Source: an uncultured Pelagibacteraceae bacterium
GTDB taxonomy: Bacteria; Pseudomonadota; Alphaproteobacteria; Pelagibacterales; Pelagibacteraceae
Direction: 5' to 3'
Length of the DNA: 64,000 nt
Assembly: GCA_902522525.1 (NCBI GenBank)
Contig: CABYVU010000003.1
Coordinates: 31,899 to 95,898 of the forward strand
The first letter of the stretch is position 1, and each line of letters begins with the position of its first letter. The position numbers and the translations under genes are program-made. Below, piece by piece: positions 9,332-18,846 of this stretch. The notes beneath the pieces were generated by a model. It was not told the origin of the DNA. It ran no database searches and saw only the letters and a program-made list of their open reading frames with translations.

Positions 9332-10120
9332 CTATTGAAGAACTGTCATTGGATCAAGCCTTGTTTGAAACCAATTTATTCTAAAATCTAAATGTGGACC
9401 AGTTGATCTACCTGTTGAACCAACAGTTCCTATTATATCTCCTTTTTTAATCAAATCCCCAACTTCAACCATCACATTCTCAAGATGAGAATAAATTGTT
9501 GATATACCATGACCATGATCCATAATAATAGTACCCCCAGTGTAATAAAGGTCATCTTCAGCCATCGTGACCACCCCAGTACCAGAGGATTTAATCTCTG
9601 TCCCTTTTTTTGCCGCAATATCTATGCCGTAATGAGGCCATTTTGGTTTACCATTGAGAATTCTTTGGCTTCCATAAACTCCACTAATTATACCTTCAAC
9701 TGGCATAATAAATTTTTCAGAAAAAAAAGTTAAATTGGAGTTAATTGCTCTAGCTTCTCCAATTTTCCCATTTTCTTTTTTAATTCTTTTATAAACTGAC
9801 TCAGGTGGTGTTACTTTATTTTCAGGCAATCCATCAATTCTTTGAATGTTATACTTACGTTTAAAAACTTTTTTGATAATTTTTTCTGATTTACCGTTAG
9901 TAATTTTTGTTATCAAAACATCAAACTTCCTATCTCGATCAATTCCAAAAACAAAATAACCATCATTTGATACTTTGACATCTTTTTTATCAATTATTAT
10001 TTTTGAGTTAGGATCTGTTTTTCCTAAAATAAAATGACCTTGAATAAATTTACCATCAAATTCTATTGCTAAAATATTTGTTGGAAAAAAAATTGCTAGT
10101 ATTAGCAATACTTTTTTCAT
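9332..10120 (-). CDS. M23 family (LytM-like) peptidase
   Basis: Signal peptide; HYGIDIAAKKGTEI, HGHGISTIYSHL, GRSTGPHLDFRI. Confidence 0.88.
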   Translation of the reverse strand: MKKVLLILAIFFPTNILAIEFDGKFIQGHFILGKTDPNSKIIIDKKDVKVSNDGYFVFGIDRDRKFDVLITKITNGKSEKIIKKVFKRKYNIQRIDGLPENKVTPPESVYKRIKKENGKIGEARAINSNLTFFSEKFIMPVEGIISGVYGSQRILNGKPKWPHYGIDIAAKKGTEIKSSGTGVVTMAEDDLYYTGGTIIMDHGHGISTIYSHLENVMVEVGDLIKKGDIIGTVGSTGRSTGPHLDFRINWFQTRLDPMTVLQ

Positions 10121-10878
10121 TATTTAGCTGTCCAACCTCCATCTATCAGAATAGATGATCCAGTTATCATTGCAGAAGCATCTGATGCTAAAAAACATAC
10201 AGCTGTAGCTACATCACTCTCTTTAGCTGCTTTGCCCATAGGAATATTGCCTAAAGCCAAATTTTTGAACTTTTTATTTTTAAAAAATTTTTTTACCATA
10301 GGAGTTTCAACAAATGTCGGAGCAACTGTATTTACTCTGATATTTCTCGTTGCTAACTCTACACCCATGCCCTTTGTTAAACCTTCAATTCCAAATTTAG
10401 TCATATTATAAATATTTCTACCAGACATACCTACATGGCCAAGTTGAGATGACATATTTATAATTGATCCAGCTCTTTTTTTATTTTTAATCATTTTTTT
10501 TACAACTAACTGTGCAACATTAAAGGCAGCTTTTAAGTTTAGATCTACCAAATAATTCATACTTTGCTGTTTAATTTTCTCAAATGGCTCTGGAATATTA
10601 GTCCCTGCATTATTTACAAGAATATCAATAATTTTTATTTTTTTTATTTTTTCCTGTAATTCGCTATAGTTCATTACATCACAATTTATTTTGATTAATT
10701 TACTTTTAACTTTTTTTATTTCTTTTTCTAATTTATCAAGATCAGACGATGTTCTGCTCAAACCAATAATTGTTGCGCCTGCCTCAGCTAATGCAATTGA
10801 GCAAGCACGTCCTAAGCCTTTACCAGCTCCTGTAACAAGAGCATATTTCCCTTTAAGATTAATTTTTTTTAAATACAT
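10120..10878 (-). CDS. SDR family oxidoreductase
   Basis: TGAGKGLG, NNAG, YNMTK motifs. Confidence 0.93.
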   Translation of the reverse strand: MYLKKINLKGKYALVTGAGKGLGRACSIALAEAGATIIGLSRTSSDLDKLEKEIKKVKSKLIKINCDVMNYSELQEKIKKIKIIDILVNNAGTNIPEPFEKIKQQSMNYLVDLNLKAAFNVAQLVVKKMIKNKKRAGSIINMSSQLGHVGMSGRNIYNMTKFGIEGLTKGMGVELATRNIRVNTVAPTFVETPMVKKFFKNKKFKNLALGNIPMGKAAKESDVATAVCFLASDASAMITGSSILIDGGWTAK

Positions 10879-11454
10879 TTAAATAAATAACTTGATGTCC
10901 GTATAAATTAGATCAATTGCGACAAATAATATAGCAAATAAACCAACCCAAGCTATCCATTTGTACTCTTTAATCCATCGAGAAATTAAAGTTGCAGCAG
11001 TTGCCATTAATATAATTGATAAAACAAGACCAAAAACTAATAAAAAGTAATGATCTTTGGCAGCACCTGCTACACCCAATACATTATCTAAACTCATAGT
11101 AAAATCAGCTAACAAAACAGTCCAAATTGCTTTAAGCATTGAAGAGCTATCTAGTTTGATATTTTCATCATCATTCTGTGAATTTTTTATTACATCAACG
11201 TAGAGTTTGTAAACTATATAAAGTAGCAACAGTCCACCAATTAATCTTAATCCTGTAATCTGTAATAGATAAGCAGTTATAAGTGTTAAAACTATTCTCA
11301 ATATTACAGCTCCACCTATTCCCCAGAAAATTATTTTTTTTCTTTGCTCTGGCGGAAATTTTGAAGCAACCATTCCTATGATGATGGCATTATCTCCAGC
11401 TAGAATTAAATCAATAAATATAATTTGGAAAAAAATTGCAATTTCTTCAGACAT
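10879..11454 (-). CDS. TerC family integral membrane protein
   Basis: DLILAGDNAIIIGM and DFTMSLDNVLGVAG motifs. Confidence 0.9.
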   Translation of the reverse strand: MSEEIAIFFQIIFIDLILAGDNAIIIGMVASKFPPEQRKKIIFWGIGGAVILRIVLTLITAYLLQITGLRLIGGLLLLYIVYKLYVDVIKNSQNDDENIKLDSSSMLKAIWTVLLADFTMSLDNVLGVAGAAKDHYFLLVFGLVLSIILMATAATLISRWIKEYKWIAWVGLFAILFVAIDLIYTDIKLFI

Positions 11455-13066
11455 TATTGCTATTTAATATCATATCTGATCCTTTTTCAGCAATCATTAT
11501 AGTTGGAGCGTTCGTATTTCCAGATGTGATATTAGGCATTATAGAAGCATCAATTACACGCATATTTTCAATTCCATGTACTTTTAGTTTGTCGTTTACA
11601 ACTGAGTGGCTATCATTTCCCATTTTACAAGTTCCAACAGGGTGGAAAATGGTTTGAGCATAATCACTTGCAGCTTTGACTAACTCTTCATTATCATCAA
11701 TGTGAATTCCAGGTCTGTATTCCTCTGGCTCGTATTGTTTAAATGTATTTGTTTCAAGCATTATTTTTCTAATTATTTTTAATCCTAATGCTGCAACATA
11801 CCTATCATCCTCAGTTGATAAATAATTCATTTTAATTTTTGGGTGTTCTCTACTGTCATTACTAACTATATTTATTTCCCCTCTACTTGTAGGTCTAATA
11901 TTTGCAACCGTTGGAGTTATACCTTCAAAATCATGCATAGGTGTTACCCCTAGTATGTCAGTGCTTACTGGAGACACATGGAATTGAAGATTGGGTGTCG
12001 CCCTAGAGGGGTCACTTTTTACAAATCCACAAACCTGACTTGCACCCATTGTCATAGGTCCGCTTTGTTTTAAAATGTATTCTAATCCCATCATAAATCT
12101 TCCAAATATACTATTAACTTTTTTATTTAGTGATTTAAGTTTCTTAACCTTGTACACAGGCCTCATCATAAGATGATCTTGTAAATTTTTTCCGACCCCT
12201 TTTAATTCATGAATAACTTCAATACCTAGTTTTTTTAATTTATCACTATCACCAATTCCAGATACTTGTAAAATTTGTGGTGAACCAATTGATCCTGAGG
12301 ATAATATAACTTCTTTATTTACTTTAACAGTTTTCAAATTATCACCAGAAAAATAACTTACGCTTACTACTTTTTTTCCTTCAAAATTTATTTTTTTAAC
12401 GTGTGCTTTTACCTCAATTTTTAAATTTTTACGTTTTTTTGCAGGATTTAAATAACCTTTTGCAGCACTACATCTAAGCTTTAATCCTAAATTATTAAAA
12501 CTAGTAGTAAATTGAAAAAAACCTACACCAGTATTATCACCTTTATTAAAATCACTCGTTTTTGGAATTCCAAATTCTTCAGCTGCGTCCTGGAATACAT
12601 CTAAAAGTTTTAAATTTATTTTTTTGTTTGCTACAGATATCGGTCCTTTGTCGTTATGGTATTCACTTTTACCTAGCTCATTATTTTCAGATTTTAAAAA
12701 ATAAGGAAGAACATCATCCCAGCCCCATCCTTTGTTACCTAATTGTCTCCAAATATTATAATCATCACTTTGACCTCTCACCCACAGAAGACCATTAATT
12801 GAAGAGCTGCCGCCCAAGGTTTTTCCTCTTGGATATCTTATTGATCGATTATTCATTGTTTCGTCTGGCTCAGTTCTATAACACCAATCAACTTTAGGAT
12901 TATGCATGGTTTTGAAATATCCCACAGGTATATGTATCCACGGGTAGGTATCTTTACCACCAGCCTCAAGAATTAAAACTTTATTATTAGGGTTTTCTGA
13001 TAGTCTATTAGCCAGAACACATCCAGCTGACCCTGCACCTAAAATTATATAATCAAAGTTTTCCAT
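11447..13066 (-). CDS. GMC oxidoreductase (choline/alcohol dehydrogenase-like)
   Basis: GAGSAGCVLANRLSE, GGSSSINGLLWVRG, HPVGTCKMG, NTNAPTIMIAEK. Confidence 0.93.
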   Translation of the reverse strand: MENFDYIILGAGSAGCVLANRLSENPNNKVLILEAGGKDTYPWIHIPVGYFKTMHNPKVDWCYRTEPDETMNNRSIRYPRGKTLGGSSSINGLLWVRGQSDDYNIWRQLGNKGWGWDDVLPYFLKSENNELGKSEYHNDKGPISVANKKINLKLLDVFQDAAEEFGIPKTSDFNKGDNTGVGFFQFTTSFNNLGLKLRCSAAKGYLNPAKKRKNLKIEVKAHVKKINFEGKKVVSVSYFSGDNLKTVKVNKEVILSSGSIGSPQILQVSGIGDSDKLKKLGIEVIHELKGVGKNLQDHLMMRPVYKVKKLKSLNKKVNSIFGRFMMGLEYILKQSGPMTMGASQVCGFVKSDPSRATPNLQFHVSPVSTDILGVTPMHDFEGITPTVANIRPTSRGEINIVSNDSREHPKIKMNYLSTEDDRYVAALGLKIIRKIMLETNTFKQYEPEEYRPGIHIDDNEELVKAASDYAQTIFHPVGTCKMGNDSHSVVNDKLKVHGIENMRVIDASIMPNITSGNTNAPTIMIAEKGSDMILNSNNV

Positions 13067-13147
13067 ATTAATTAAAATAATTAAATTTTTTTAAAAATCT
13101 TTTAACATATACTTTATAAATTAAATAATAAGATTAGGTAGTTTAAT

Positions 13148-14743
13148 ATGAAATATTTAGACGCATTAATTATTGGTGCTGGATTTTCAGGTTTATATCA
13201 GCTTCACTGTTTGAGAGATAAATTAAAATTAAATACTCTAGTTATCGAGGAGGGAAAAGATATTGGGGGCACATGGTATTGGAATACATATCCAGGAGCA
13301 CGTTGTGACTCTGAAAGTTTTACCTATGGTTTTACTTTTTCTGCAAAAATTTTTAAAAATTGGACTTGGAAAGAAAGATATCCAAAGCAAAATGTAATTT
13401 TAAAATATCTAAAATATTTTTCAAATGAACTAAAATTAAAAAAAAATATAGTTTTTAACGAAAAAGTAATTTCAGCAAAATATATAGAAAAAAATAATTT
13501 ATGGAAAATTCAAACAAATAATAATAAAAAATATTACACCAAATATTTAATATGTGCTGTTGGATCTTTGTCATCTATAAATCTTCCAAAGATAAAAGGA
13601 ATTAATCAGTTTAAAGGTCAATTACATCATAGTGGAAGATGGCCCAGAAAAAAAATAAACTTTAAAAACAAAATTGTAGGACAAGTAGGAACTGGTTCTA
13701 CTGGAATTCAGATAGCACCTGAAATTGCAAAAAAAGCTAAAAAATTAATTTTATTTCAAAGATCACCAAACTTTAGCATTCCAGCAAGAAATAGAAAACT
13801 AACTAAAGAAAATATTAACAATTATAAAAAAAATTTCAAAAGACTCAGAAATTTTTTAAAAAGAACTCCTGGAGGACATCCTTTTGAATTTCCTAAAAAA
13901 TCAGCCTTTGATTTTAACGAGACAAAAAGAAATTTACTTTATGAAAAATCTTGGCAGTATGGAACTCTATCTTTTAGGGCAACATTTAATGATATAGTAA
14001 AAAATATCAAAGCAAATCAAACAGCAGTTAGCTTTATAAAGAGTAAAATATATTCAACAGTAAAAAATAAAAAATATGCTGATATATTAACTAATTTTGA
14101 CCATCCTTTTACAGCTAAAAGACCTACTTTAAATACAAATTATTATGAGATGTTTAATAAAAAAAATGTCGAATTAGTTGACTTAAAGGAAAGTCCAATA
14201 GTTAAAATAACTAAAAGAGGCATTAAAACTAAAAAAAGTGAATACATTTTGGATAAAATTATTTTTGCAACAGGTTTTGATGCATTAACTGGATCAATTT
14301 TAAAACTAAATATAACTGGTAAAAAAGGTATAAATTTATCTAAATTTTGGAGCGAAGGTCCTAAAAGTTTCTTAGGCCTTCTTGTTCCAAATTTTCCAAA
14401 TTTATTTATTGTGAGTGGGCCTGGCAGCCCATCAGTTTTAACAAATGTTCCAGTACAAATAGAGCAACATGTTAAATGGATTACGAATTGCATTAAATAT
14501 TTAGAAAAAAATAAAAAAAAAAGGATTGAAACTAGCAATCTTGCAGCAAAAAAATGGCAAAAAGAAATTATGAATTCTGTTAAAAAAACATTGTTCATGA
14601 AAGCTAAAAGCTCATGGTATAAAGGCGACAATATACCTGGTAAACCAAAGACTTTTTTACCTTATCCTGGTGGAATGCCAAAATATAGAAATGAATGCAT
14701 AAAAGTTGAAAAGAACAAATATAAAGAATTAAAAATATCATAA
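13148..14743 (+). CDS. Flavin-containing monooxygenase, type I Baeyer-Villiger-like
   Basis: GAGFSGL, GGTWYWNTYPGARCD, BVMO fingerprint FKGQLHHSGRWP, second Rossmann GTGSTG. Confidence 0.88.
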   Translation: MKYLDALIIGAGFSGLYQLHCLRDKLKLNTLVIEEGKDIGGTWYWNTYPGARCDSESFTYGFTFSAKIFKNWTWKERYPKQNVILKYLKYFSNELKLKKNIVFNEKVISAKYIEKNNLWKIQTNNNKKYYTKYLICAVGSLSSINLPKIKGINQFKGQLHHSGRWPRKKINFKNKIVGQVGTGSTGIQIAPEIAKKAKKLILFQRSPNFSIPARNRKLTKENINNYKKNFKRLRNFLKRTPGGHPFEFPKKSAFDFNETKRNLLYEKSWQYGTLSFRATFNDIVKNIKANQTAVSFIKSKIYSTVKNKKYADILTNFDHPFTAKRPTLNTNYYEMFNKKNVELVDLKESPIVKITKRGIKTKKSEYILDKIIFATGFDALTGSILKLNITGKKGINLSKFWSEGPKSFLGLLVPNFPNLFIVSGPGSPSVLTNVPVQIEQHVKWITNCIKYLEKNKKKRIETSNLAAKKWQKEIMNSVKKTLFMKAKSSWYKGDNIPGKPKTFLPYPGGMPKYRNECIKVEKNKYKELKIS

Positions 14744-14744
14744 A

Positions 14745-15488
14745 ATGAGAACTGTAAAATTTTTAATAGTATATTTATTTTTAACAACCAATTTACTTTC
14801 AGCAGAGATAGAAATTTTAGTTGATAAACCAGGCGAGGGAAAAAAAATTATTAATCATTCTTGGGTACAAATTGAATATACTGGTTCATTTATTGATGGA
14901 AAAGTTTTTGATACTAACGTTGGAAAAGATAGACCTTTAGTGGTTCAAATAGGAATGAGAGAAGTTATACCTGGTTTTGAAATGGGTATAGTTGGAACAA
15001 ATAAAGGTACAATCAGAAAAATTAAAATTCCCTCAGAATTGGCATATGGTTCCTCAGGAGCTGGAGATGTAATACCTCCAAATTCAGATCTTATTTTTGA
15101 ATTTAAGATTATTGATGTTTTGGATCCAAATTATAATTTAATTTCATCTGATCAATTAAAAAATTTATTAGATAATAATGCAGTTGTTTTAGATATTCGA
15201 ACAGACGATCAATGGAAAAAAACTGGTGTAATTAAAGGATCATTTCAAGAGACTGCGTTTGATAAAAATGGAAAATTTAATGTTTATTTAATGGATAGAG
15301 TTAGAGCTTTAGCTGGTGCAGAGTCTCAAAATATTGAAATTATTTTCGTTAGCAATGATGGAGAGACTGCATCAATTTTAGGTAATGCCTTTGCAGAGGA
15401 CCTAGGTTTTAAAAATGTATACGTTTTAAAGGGCGGAATAAAAGCTTGGATTAACGAGGAAAAAGCATTAGTTTCCTTTTTAAAATAA
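14745..15488 (+). CDS. FKBP-type peptidyl-prolyl isomerase fused to a rhodanese-like domain
   Basis: Signal peptide; FKBP domain (VQIEYTGSFIDGKVFDTN...IPPNSDLIFEFKIIDV) followed by rhodanese fold (AVVLDIRTDDQW...VYVLKGGIKAW). Confidence 0.88.
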   Translation: MRTVKFLIVYLFLTTNLLSAEIEILVDKPGEGKKIINHSWVQIEYTGSFIDGKVFDTNVGKDRPLVVQIGMREVIPGFEMGIVGTNKGTIRKIKIPSELAYGSSGAGDVIPPNSDLIFEFKIIDVLDPNYNLISSDQLKNLLDNNAVVLDIRTDDQWKKTGVIKGSFQETAFDKNGKFNVYLMDRVRALAGAESQNIEIIFVSNDGETASILGNAFAEDLGFKNVYVLKGGIKAWINEEKALVSFLK

Positions 15489-15506
15489 CGTCAAGTCATT
15501 TATAAA

Positions 15507-16286
15507 ATGAAGCTTAAAGATAGAGTAGCAATAGTTACAGGTGGAGGCAAAGGTATAGGCGAAGAAATTTGCTTGGGTCTAGCAAAAGAGGGCGCTAAGA
15601 TTGTTATAGCAGAAATAGATATTACAAATTCAGAAAATGCTAAAAAAAAGATTCTAGATACAGGCAGTGAAGCAATAATCGTTAAAACTGACGTCTCTAA
15701 AAAAGATAGTATTAATGAAATGGTAGAAAAAACCATTCAAACATTTGGAAAAATTGATATCCTTATAAATAACGCAGGCATAAGACATGTAAAAAAATTG
15801 TTAGATCATACTAAACAGGACTGGGACGATATGATTTCAGTTAATCTTACAGCGCCATTTCTTGCAAGTCAGGCTGTAATTCCTCACATGATTAAAAATG
15901 GTAAGGGAAAAATTATAAACTTTGGTTCCATAGCTAGTTTTATGGGTAGACCTGATAGAGTAGGTTATGTTGCAGCTAAAAGTGGGGTACTAGGATTAAC
16001 GAGAGCATTGTCTGTTGATCTTACTGGAAAAAATATAAACGTAAATACTATTTGTCCAGGATTAATATCAACTCCTTTTAACCAAAAATATGCTGAAGAT
16101 CCAAAACATGGCAAAGCCTGGGGAAAAGAAACGGTTGTAGGAAGATGGGGGCAACCAAAAGATATTGTAGGAGCAGCAGTATTTTTATCAAGTGATGAAT
16201 CAGACTTTATAAACGGATCTGAAATTAAAATTGATGGTGGATGGCTTTCTTCTAAGGTTAGAAAAGGAGAATTAGATAATGGGTAG
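15507..16286 (+). CDS. SDR family oxidoreductase
   Basis: TGGGKGIG, NNAG, YVAAKSG, C-terminal IDGGW. Confidence 0.93.
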   Translation: MKLKDRVAIVTGGGKGIGEEICLGLAKEGAKIVIAEIDITNSENAKKKILDTGSEAIIVKTDVSKKDSINEMVEKTIQTFGKIDILINNAGIRHVKKLLDHTKQDWDDMISVNLTAPFLASQAVIPHMIKNGKGKIINFGSIASFMGRPDRVGYVAAKSGVLGLTRALSVDLTGKNINVNTICPGLISTPFNQKYAEDPKHGKAWGKETVVGRWGQPKDIVGAAVFLSSDESDFINGSEIKIDGGWLSSKVRKGELDNG

Positions 16287-17796
16287 TTTTGAAAAAAATT
16301 ATGAATTAGCTCTTAATAATGCAAAAAGATTATCAGATAAAATTTTAATAGATGGTAAATTAATTTCTGCTCAAAGCGATAAAAAAATACAAGTCTTAAA
16401 CCCTAGCACAGGAGAGAATATTGGTTCAGCACCACAATGTGATAAAAACGATGTTAATATTGCAGTCGAGTCTGCTTTTAAAGCATTTCAAAAATGGAAA
16501 AAAATACCAGCACGTGAAAGAGGAAAGATGGTTACTGCAGGCGCGAGGAGATTAGAGGAAAGAAAATCTGAAATTGAGACATTGCTTTCATTAGATACTG
16601 GTAATGCTTTAAGAACTCAAGCTGTGCCAGAAACCGCTGCATCTATTGAGCTAACAAATATGTTCGCAGGCCTATCAGGAGAGTTAAAGGGCGAGAATTA
16701 TCCACCTAATATCCCAAATACCATTCATTATACTACAAGAGATCCAATTGGTGTCGTTTGTGCAATTGTACCATGGAATGCTCCTTTATTTTTAACAGTT
16801 GCTAAAATTGCTCCAGCAATAGTTGCTGGTAACAGCGTTGTGTTAAAAACAGCTGAACAGGCACCTTTTTGCGCTTTACTGTTATCTGAAATATTCCAAC
16901 AAGAACTTCCGCCAGGAGTTTTAAATGTTATTTCAGGGTATGGAGAAGAGTGTGGTGAACCTTTGGTAACTCATGAAAAGGTAAGAAAAGTAACTTTTAC
17001 GGGATCTTTTTCTGTTGGAAAAATCATTGCTGAAAAAGCTGCTCCGAAATTATGTCCTGTAACTTTAGAACTTGGAGGAAAAAATCCAAATATAATAATG
17101 AGTGACGCTGATTTAGATATTGCAATTCAAGGTGTAATTGACGGTATGAGGTATACCCGTCAAGGACAAGCATGTACTGCGGGGTCTAGAGTTTATATTC
17201 AGGAAAAAATTTATGATAAAGTTATCAATGGTGCAGTTGAAAAATTAAGTAAACTAAAAATGGGAAATGCTTTAGATGAAGTATCTGATATAGGAGCGAT
17301 TATCTCAGAGGAGCAACTAAAAAGAACTTTGTATTATATGGATATAGCAAAACAAACTTCTTCAGCTAAAGTTGTACATGGTGGCAATCAACCAACAGGT
17401 AGTGATTATAAAAATGGTTTCTTTTATGAACCCACACTGATGTCAGGTGTACCGGTAGACTCTCCTGTTTGTCAGGAAGAAATTTTTGGGCCAGTAGCTT
17501 GTGCTATTCCATTTAAAACATTTGAAGAAGTAATGCAAAGTGCTAATGATACACCATTTGGATTATCAGCTGTTCTTTGGACTCAAAATTTGTCTAGAGC
17601 ACTAGAGTTTGTTGAAGATATTGAAGCAGGATTTGTTCAAGTAAACCAATGCGTTGCTCCAAGAGCAAATGTATCTTATGGTGGTTTAAAAATGAGTGGT
17701 CTAGGTAAAGAATATGCGTTTGATAGTATGATAAATCATTTTACTCAAAGCAAAACAGTTTTGATAAATCGAGGAAAATCAAATATAGATAGTTAA
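16279..17796 (+). CDS. Aldehyde dehydrogenase family protein
   Basis: VTLELGGKNPNI, GQACTAGSR catalytic Cys, EEIFGPV. Confidence 0.95.
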   Translation: MGSFEKNYELALNNAKRLSDKILIDGKLISAQSDKKIQVLNPSTGENIGSAPQCDKNDVNIAVESAFKAFQKWKKIPARERGKMVTAGARRLEERKSEIETLLSLDTGNALRTQAVPETAASIELTNMFAGLSGELKGENYPPNIPNTIHYTTRDPIGVVCAIVPWNAPLFLTVAKIAPAIVAGNSVVLKTAEQAPFCALLLSEIFQQELPPGVLNVISGYGEECGEPLVTHEKVRKVTFTGSFSVGKIIAEKAAPKLCPVTLELGGKNPNIIMSDADLDIAIQGVIDGMRYTRQGQACTAGSRVYIQEKIYDKVINGAVEKLSKLKMGNALDEVSDIGAIISEEQLKRTLYYMDIAKQTSSAKVVHGGNQPTGSDYKNGFFYEPTLMSGVPVDSPVCQEEIFGPVACAIPFKTFEEVMQSANDTPFGLSAVLWTQNLSRALEFVEDIEAGFVQVNQCVAPRANVSYGGLKMSGLGKEYAFDSMINHFTQSKTVLINRGKSNIDS

Positions 17797-17798
17797 AT

Positions 17799-18725
17799 AT
17801 GACAGATCAAATTGCTTTCATAGGAGTTGGAAATATGGGTAATCCCATGGCTGACCAGTTAGTTAAAGCTGGAAAAAAAGTTAAAGCTTATGATGTTTCT
17901 TCTGAAATGATACAAAAAGCAAAAGAAGCAAATTTAAACGTAGTAGAAACTTTAGATGAAGTACTCGAGGGTGCAAATTTTATAATTTCAATGTTACCTG
18001 AGGGAAAACATGTTAAGTCACTTTTTTTAGGTGAGGAAGGAATAATCGATAAAATATCAAAAGATGCATTAATTATAGATTGTTCAACAATCGATATAGA
18101 AACTTCGTTATTACTCGGCAAAGAAGCTAAAAGTAGAGGTATCAGAATGATTGATGCACCTGTTACAGGAGGTGTTATGGGTGCAAGAGTAGGCAAACTC
18201 AATTTTTTAGTTGGTGGAGATGACGAGTCTGTAAACTTAGCAAGACCATTAATGGACATTATGGGTCAAAAAATTTTGCACGCTGGACCCCAAGGAAGTG
18301 GTGTTGGAGTTAAAATCTGTAATAATATGTCCTTAGGTATTTCAATGATAGCTGCATCAGAGGCATTAATGTTAGCAAAAAGACTCAAGATGGATTTAAA
18401 AAAAGTCCATGAAATAATGAAAAATGCATCTGGAAATAATTGGGCCCTATCGACTTACACTCCCTTACCGAATTTAACGGATGGCGTTCCTTCAAATAAT
18501 AAATACAGACCTGGTTTTTCTGCTGCAATGATGACAAAAGATTTAAAATTAGCAAATGATGCTGCAAAATCAGTAAGCGCATCAACCCCTTTAGGAAAAC
18601 ATGCTTTAGAAATTTTTTCAGAATTTTGTAACGAGGGAGAGTCTGAAACTGATTATTCAGGTATATCGAAAAAAATTGGTGGTGATGCGTGGGATTACCC
18701 TTTTGACCCAAAAGGCAAAGATTAG
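17799..18725 (+). CDS. NAD-dependent beta-hydroxyacid (3-hydroxyisobutyrate-like) dehydrogenase
   Basis: IGVGNMGNPMADQL, DAPVTGGVMGA, GSGVGVKICNNM. Confidence 0.92.
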   Translation: MTDQIAFIGVGNMGNPMADQLVKAGKKVKAYDVSSEMIQKAKEANLNVVETLDEVLEGANFIISMLPEGKHVKSLFLGEEGIIDKISKDALIIDCSTIDIETSLLLGKEAKSRGIRMIDAPVTGGVMGARVGKLNFLVGGDDESVNLARPLMDIMGQKILHAGPQGSGVGVKICNNMSLGISMIAASEALMLAKRLKMDLKKVHEIMKNASGNNWALSTYTPLPNLTDGVPSNNKYRPGFSAAMMTKDLKLANDAAKSVSASTPLGKHALEIFSEFCNEGESETDYSGISKKIGGDAWDYPFDPKGKD

Positions 18726-18808
18726 CTATTAAACCTCAAGTTGCATATTCAATTTATGTAACAATTTAACGTTTTACATTTCTCAACCAATAATATTAAC
18801 TTAAGGTA

Positions 18809-18825
18809 TTATTAAGTCTTAATAA
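18809..18825. promoter_or_regulatory. Perfect 8-bp inverted repeat upstream of dctP (candidate operator)
   Basis: TTATTAAG-t-CTTAATAA, 22 bp before the ATG at 18847. Confidence 0.5.
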
Positions 18826-18846
18826 CAATAAAGAGAGGGATATATA

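Noticed and set aside
14143-14631. 162-aa minus-strand ORF inside the BVMO gene
   Set aside because: Antisense to a well-supported CDS; Phe/Leu-rich composition is what the complement of AT/Lys-rich codons produces
17888-18259. 123-aa minus-strand ORF over the HIBADH-like gene (and similar ORFs at 24784-25161, 41823-42146, 21492-21800)
   Set aside because: All lie wholly within motif-verified genes on the other strand
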